Source: Chitinophagales bacterium (GTDB lineage: Bacteria > Bacteroidota > Bacteroidia > Chitinophagales > UBA2359). From it: DNA of 64,000 nt. Below are positions 61,501-64,000 of this stretch, piece after piece. Made by a program: the position numbers and the translations under genes. A model generated the notes under the pieces. The model made no database searches. It was not told the DNA's origin and saw nothing but the letters and a program-made list of their open reading frames with translations. Position 1 is the first letter of the stretch, and every line of letters starts with the position of its first letter. The stretch spans positions 1,075,501 to 1,139,500 of the forward strand of contig JAWKLZ010000003.1 of the NCBI GenBank assembly GCA_041392475.1, written 5' to 3'.

Positions 61501-64000
61501 TTACAGCAGATGGAGGTGTCGAAAAAGTACGTGTAACAACCAATACCATACATGATTACAGTGCCAATAAAGTAACAACTACAGTTGATTTTACAGATGA
61601 AGGTGTTCCCGAAGAACATAAAACTCCTCAACAGAAAAGTTTTAAAACTCATGACGGATTTGGAAAGTATCTAAGCACTACGAGAGTAGCAGCAAGTGGC
61701 ACTGAAAAAGTAACCCATAGTATGGGCTACGATAACTTTGGTCGCCCTAAATACGAATATTCAATGGGTTCAGGTACAATTGAAAAAACCTTTGAAGCCT
61801 CTCCTTTGAGCAGAGTTTTAAAAGTCACTGATGAGGAGGGAAATGAAACCGAATATACTTATCTACAGGGCTTATTCGGTACAAATGCCTTTAGAAGCAC
61901 AATGGTCAAGGATGCGAATGAACATACAACCATCAGTTCTGTGGACTTATTGGGAAGAACAACAGGAGTGATGAATGCCAAAAATGAACAAACCTTGTAT
62001 GCATATTATCCAGAAGGCTATTTGCATACAGTACAGCCCCCTACAGGATCTGCCTATATCTATACCTACAATGGAAACGGACAAATGGAAACCAAAAAAA
62101 TACCAGGGGTAGATGGCGAAATTCACTATACCTATGATGATCAGTATAGATTGAAAAGCAGCACAGATGCAAATGGAAAAACAATTATCCCCGAATACGA
62201 TGAGTATGATCGTGCTGTTAAAACTTATTTGGGAGAAAAAGTAGAGGACAGGCTGTTGTCACATACAGTGTATGCAGCAGGTTCTACACGACCCGAATCT
62301 TCCAAAGCAAGAGAGATACTACCTAATGGTAGTTTAGGAAATGATTTTTTTACAACAACCTATGGTTTCGATGAACTCGGCAGACAAACCGATGTCACCA
62401 AACAATATTTGAATGGCATAGAAGCGACCAGTGGCATAGAAGCGACCAGTGTCATAGAAGCGACCAGCCATACAGATTACAACGATGCAGGTATTGCTTA
62501 TTTTGAATCGCATAACAGCCAGGGAATTGGCTATGAGTATGAAAACTTTACAGATGAAATTCTTCGATTGGAAAAAACCTATATGACACTCGGAGAGGAA
62601 ACCTTTTTGCTCAACAAATTTGGCTACGATGGAGAAGACAGGGTGATAACCAAGTACCTACATGGACAAAATGAGCAAGAGAACAGTTTTCTACAAGAAG
62701 TAAACTATACCTATGATGAAGTGGGAAGATTATTGACAATCAATGACTTTGACAATATAGAAGGCATTGGTACTTGTCGTGCCTTGAACAAATGTGGACC
62801 TGTCAAATGCGATTACACTTTTGCGATAGATGTCGACCTTTCCGACCCCAATGAAGGAGTCGATATTGGAAGAATGGAAGCAATACAGGAAACAGATAGA
62901 GGAGATGCCAACGCAACTCCTTATACCATTCCTCTTCCCAACTATCCCTATCATCTCTCGCTTCAATACAACGGCGTAAATGCCCGAACAGGCTTGCCAG
63001 AAGGCAAACCCACCTTCAATGACGATGGTTTGCAAGCGGATTTGAAAAATTGGATGGTCGCAGAAGGATATCAGTTTGACAAAGTGGAAGTAGTCCTCAA
63101 AGAAACGGACATTCCTGCACACATCGAAATTGGCATCAAAGCAACAAATGTACCTTTCACCAGCATCAATGAAGGCGAATATGTGCCTACACTTCAAGAT
63201 TGTTGTGGAGCAGCATTGGTGGCTGAATCTGAGTCCAATGCAGGTAGTGGAGGAGCGATTGACATCCCCGAAAACTACCACAGCCCCGACCTGTTTGCCA
63301 TGTCTTTGGACTACGACCACCTCGACATACAAACCTTTACTTGGCAAGTCACTTGTGGAAACAAACAAGCCTATACCATGGAATACGACCCATTGCACCG
63401 ACTCTTGAAAGCCGACCACACCACCTTTTTCCCTGCAAAGGATGATGTATTGGGGCGATACGATGTAAATATACTGGGCTATGATGGTATCGGCAACATA
63501 GAAGGAATTATCCGAAAAGGGGTAGCGGGAATCAATCCTCAATCGGGTGAACCCATTTATGGTCTGATAGACGACTTGACTTATGGCTACAATGGCGACC
63601 GCTTGACAACAGTGACAGATGCAGTACAGGGAGCAGGACAACCCAAAGGTTTTGTGCCAGAAGTTAGTACCTATAATTATGATGCAAATGGCAACCTAAC
63701 AACAGATACAGGCAAAAAAATAGCGATTCAAAACAATTTTTTGGATTTACCTGGCATTATTGCCAAAGACCCAGAAGCTGACGGAACGGGTGGAGGAACA
63801 ATAGCCATGACCTACTCAGCCGACGGCGACCTCCTTCAAAGAACTGTCACAGTAGGAGACGATACCTACACCCATACCTACGCAGGAATTGCTGAATACC
63901 GAAACAATGAATTGTACGCTGCTTCGTTTTCAGAAGGCAGAATCACCCAACAAACCGACGAAGAAGGAACTACTTCCCTACAACTCGAATACGTCCTTTC
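58524..64000 (+). CDS. RHS/YD-repeat protein, 3' partial
   Basis: The ATG at 58524 (MKNKSLFLIGTAILTLMAFS, a signal peptide) opens a frame with no stop to the end of the window, at least 1,825 codons. The first 250 residues (STYTGAAAVGVPLHTLEGDN, LSYQSNGIRVNEMASRVGLG) are typical of Bacteroidota RHS N-termini. A Cys-rich insert (CNNPVCVQNC-like, CQSQCNTC) lies near nt 59,620-59,780. YD-type repeats (YTYDDQYRLKSSTDANGK, YDEYDRAVKTYLGE, YGFDELGRQTDVTK, YNYDANGNLTTDTGKKI) run from about nt 61,400 onward. The toxin-like or other C-terminal domain would lie beyond the window. It is probably co-transcribed with the preceding T9SS gene. Confidence 0.92.
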   Translation, partial: MKNKSLFLIGTAILTLMAFSYGISAALKISSPPTGDIPAPFVGNVSPSAGGGDIMAQANTNVSTYTGAAAVGVPLHTLEGDNLSHSVGLSYQSNGIRVNEMASRVGLGWGLSAGGAITRMVRGGYADETYQSYGTGSGAFHVCGNFYNTEGTCTNFFIDKMPDLFYFSFDGYAGKFVFDENQDIVLLPHSNLKFDKTIITEGNDKKIIKFSVTTDKGKEYIFDQYELSNQITLTGIVEDISDTEIPNNYENREYISTWYLSTIKDLNTGETISFDYENIPELKVISGISEVEKTDSGECSCTEDDVDEEFTTVQFTKNAKVIRSIKSKYSKVVFDHKYRADLENDYRIGGVKVYSFKDKNTFENCISNNSNNPVCVQNCINNYPCDDEWNDDNDPLCNSPNELNQYCQSQCNTCSQNYLLKSYQFQHTYFESDENLNNAHLERRLKLHKIFTQNKNGERIDENGKEILPYIFSYNSPPLPSRISKEQDIWGFYNRNGEDSKGETGTLIPQLWFYPNEANATSFLPLQKNTTQYVLSISGANRESNADAIKAGLLTNVKYPTGGSIEFDYEIHSFNYDGDIYDGGGVRVSQKEANGGAEGKLIVQYIYTNSNEETSGHLVSMPQFAYACKELTYSVAPGFEYLNVIDDDLAIFSDSQSQMEATQGSHVGYAKVIEKTDGLGESIYTFTNPSTNPNIQGITSYEEVGNGSCNPNFIDLTGKWDHFPFAPSEDMDHRRGLLKTKLDKDKNGATVQTTNIFYKTKLVKEFSFTLKEQFKQLYGFKRTGETTITSEFVYLDQQTQTVDGVTTTTTYDYDLVNHYLPKGSTTTGGSQTITSTITYPQDVTPASGLINKMLSLNWYGVPISTTQKLDGVLIGGSKTDFVQHIGVVVPQYHHEVQNGGFKKVWKAEEWDMGSGGRMKKVYQLKKDGTKFPNPHELEWEAGQLKTKKYIDFETNYTYYDNRLLESKTDAEGIKTKYYYDALLPTRLKTSELITADGGVEKVRVTTNTIHDYSANKVTTTVDFTDEGVPEEHKTPQQKSFKTHDGFGKYLSTTRVAASGTEKVTHSMGYDNFGRPKYEYSMGSGTIEKTFEASPLSRVLKVTDEEGNETEYTYLQGLFGTNAFRSTMVKDANEHTTISSVDLLGRTTGVMNAKNEQTLYAYYPEGYLHTVQPPTGSAYIYTYNGNGQMETKKIPGVDGEIHYTYDDQYRLKSSTDANGKTIIPEYDEYDRAVKTYLGEKVEDRLLSHTVYAAGSTRPESSKAREILPNGSLGNDFFTTTYGFDELGRQTDVTKQYLNGIEATSGIEATSVIEATSHTDYNDAGIAYFESHNSQGIGYEYENFTDEILRLEKTYMTLGEETFLLNKFGYDGEDRVITKYLHGQNEQENSFLQEVNYTYDEVGRLLTINDFDNIEGIGTCRALNKCGPVKCDYTFAIDVDLSDPNEGVDIGRMEAIQETDRGDANATPYTIPLPNYPYHLSLQYNGVNARTGLPEGKPTFNDDGLQADLKNWMVAEGYQFDKVEVVLKETDIPAHIEIGIKATNVPFTSINEGEYVPTLQDCCGAALVAESESNAGSGGAIDIPENYHSPDLFAMSLDYDHLDIQTFTWQVTCGNKQAYTMEYDPLHRLLKADHTTFFPAKDDVLGRYDVNILGYDGIGNIEGIIRKGVAGINPQSGEPIYGLIDDLTYGYNGDRLTTVTDAVQGAGQPKGFVPEVSTYNYDANGNLTTDTGKKIAIQNNFLDLPGIIAKDPEADGTGGGTIAMTYSADGDLLQRTVTVGDDTYTHTYAGIAEYRNNELYAASFSEGRITQQTDEEGTTSLQLEYVL
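62415..62468 (+). repeat. 18-bp tandem repeat, three copies, in frame
   Basis: GGCATAGAAGCGACCAGT occurs twice, followed by a third copy with GTC in place of GGC and AGC in place of AGT, encoding GIEATS GIEATS VIEATS within the RHS protein. The period is a multiple of three. Confidence 0.9.

Noticed and set aside
62730..63641. 303-codon minus-strand ORF
   Set aside because: It is antisense to the RHS frame, which shows clear YD repeats; the antisense product is low-quality and Cys/His-rich without a family.

Overview
The window is from a member of the Bacteroidota, probably a Saprospiria- or Chitinophagia-like lineage, with low-to-moderate GC. The evidence is direct: several proteins end in type IX secretion (T9SS) sorting domains, one ends in an IPTL-CTERM tail, promoters carry the Bacteroidota -7 element TAnnTTTG, and the families present (GxxExxY, PorP/SprF, DUF5777, LytS/LytTR pairs with two-component propellers, PepSY-like lipoproteins, RHS proteins) are typical of the phylum.

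Region 1 (1-24,120) looks like one regulatory and functional unit. A propeller-type LytS-like histidine kinase (5' end outside the window) and a LytTR response regulator flank or precede two PepSY-like repeat lipoproteins, two cytochrome-c-like lipoproteins, and an enormous T9SS-exported protein with PKD domains and eleven plastocyanin-like (type 1 copper) domains. Further on are an OB-fold protein, YceI, a DUF5777 barrel, a cytochrome/copper-monooxygenase-like protein and a thioredoxin-like protein. Seven promoters here, including the response regulator's own, share one layout: two CCNATTCAGC half-sites exactly 21 bp apart, then a -7 box 37-38 bp after the second half-site. I read this as a LytTR regulon for extracellular copper and heme redox proteins. 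The centre of the giant gene is a near-identical 855-bp repeat broken by small indels. A dispersed repeat (core CTCGCAAAGNCGNTAAG) lies at 3' ends and in gaps, including a 15-copy array at 21,302-21,895.

Region 2 (24,160-35,340) holds a 122-bp tandem duplication, a small lipoprotein, a flavin monooxygenase, a membrane protein and a large PIG-L deacetylase flanked by two decayed genes (metallophosphoesterase, HNH nuclease). It continues with a tiny membrane ORF, two SDR reductases, VF530, DinB, and a serine-palmitoyltransferase-like enzyme followed by a GNAT-like protein (possible sphingolipid module).

Region 3 (35,490-46,080) has two T9SS proteins, an ECF sigma factor with a probable soluble partner, an unrecognised 334-aa protein, DUF952, and a decayed block: a frameshifted IPTL-CTERM protein, an IS1380-type transposase remnant and a PorP/SprF pseudogene. 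A polysaccharide deacetylase closes it.

Region 4 (46,170-56,290) contains a candidate restriction-modification pair whose genes overlap tail to tail, then housekeeping genes: PBP1A, an alpha/beta hydrolase, shikimate kinase, a helical Ala/Glu-rich lipoprotein and Der GTPase. Region 5 (56,840-64,000) has a T9SS protein followed by a long RHS-repeat protein that runs off the window. No rRNA, tRNA or CRISPR was seen.
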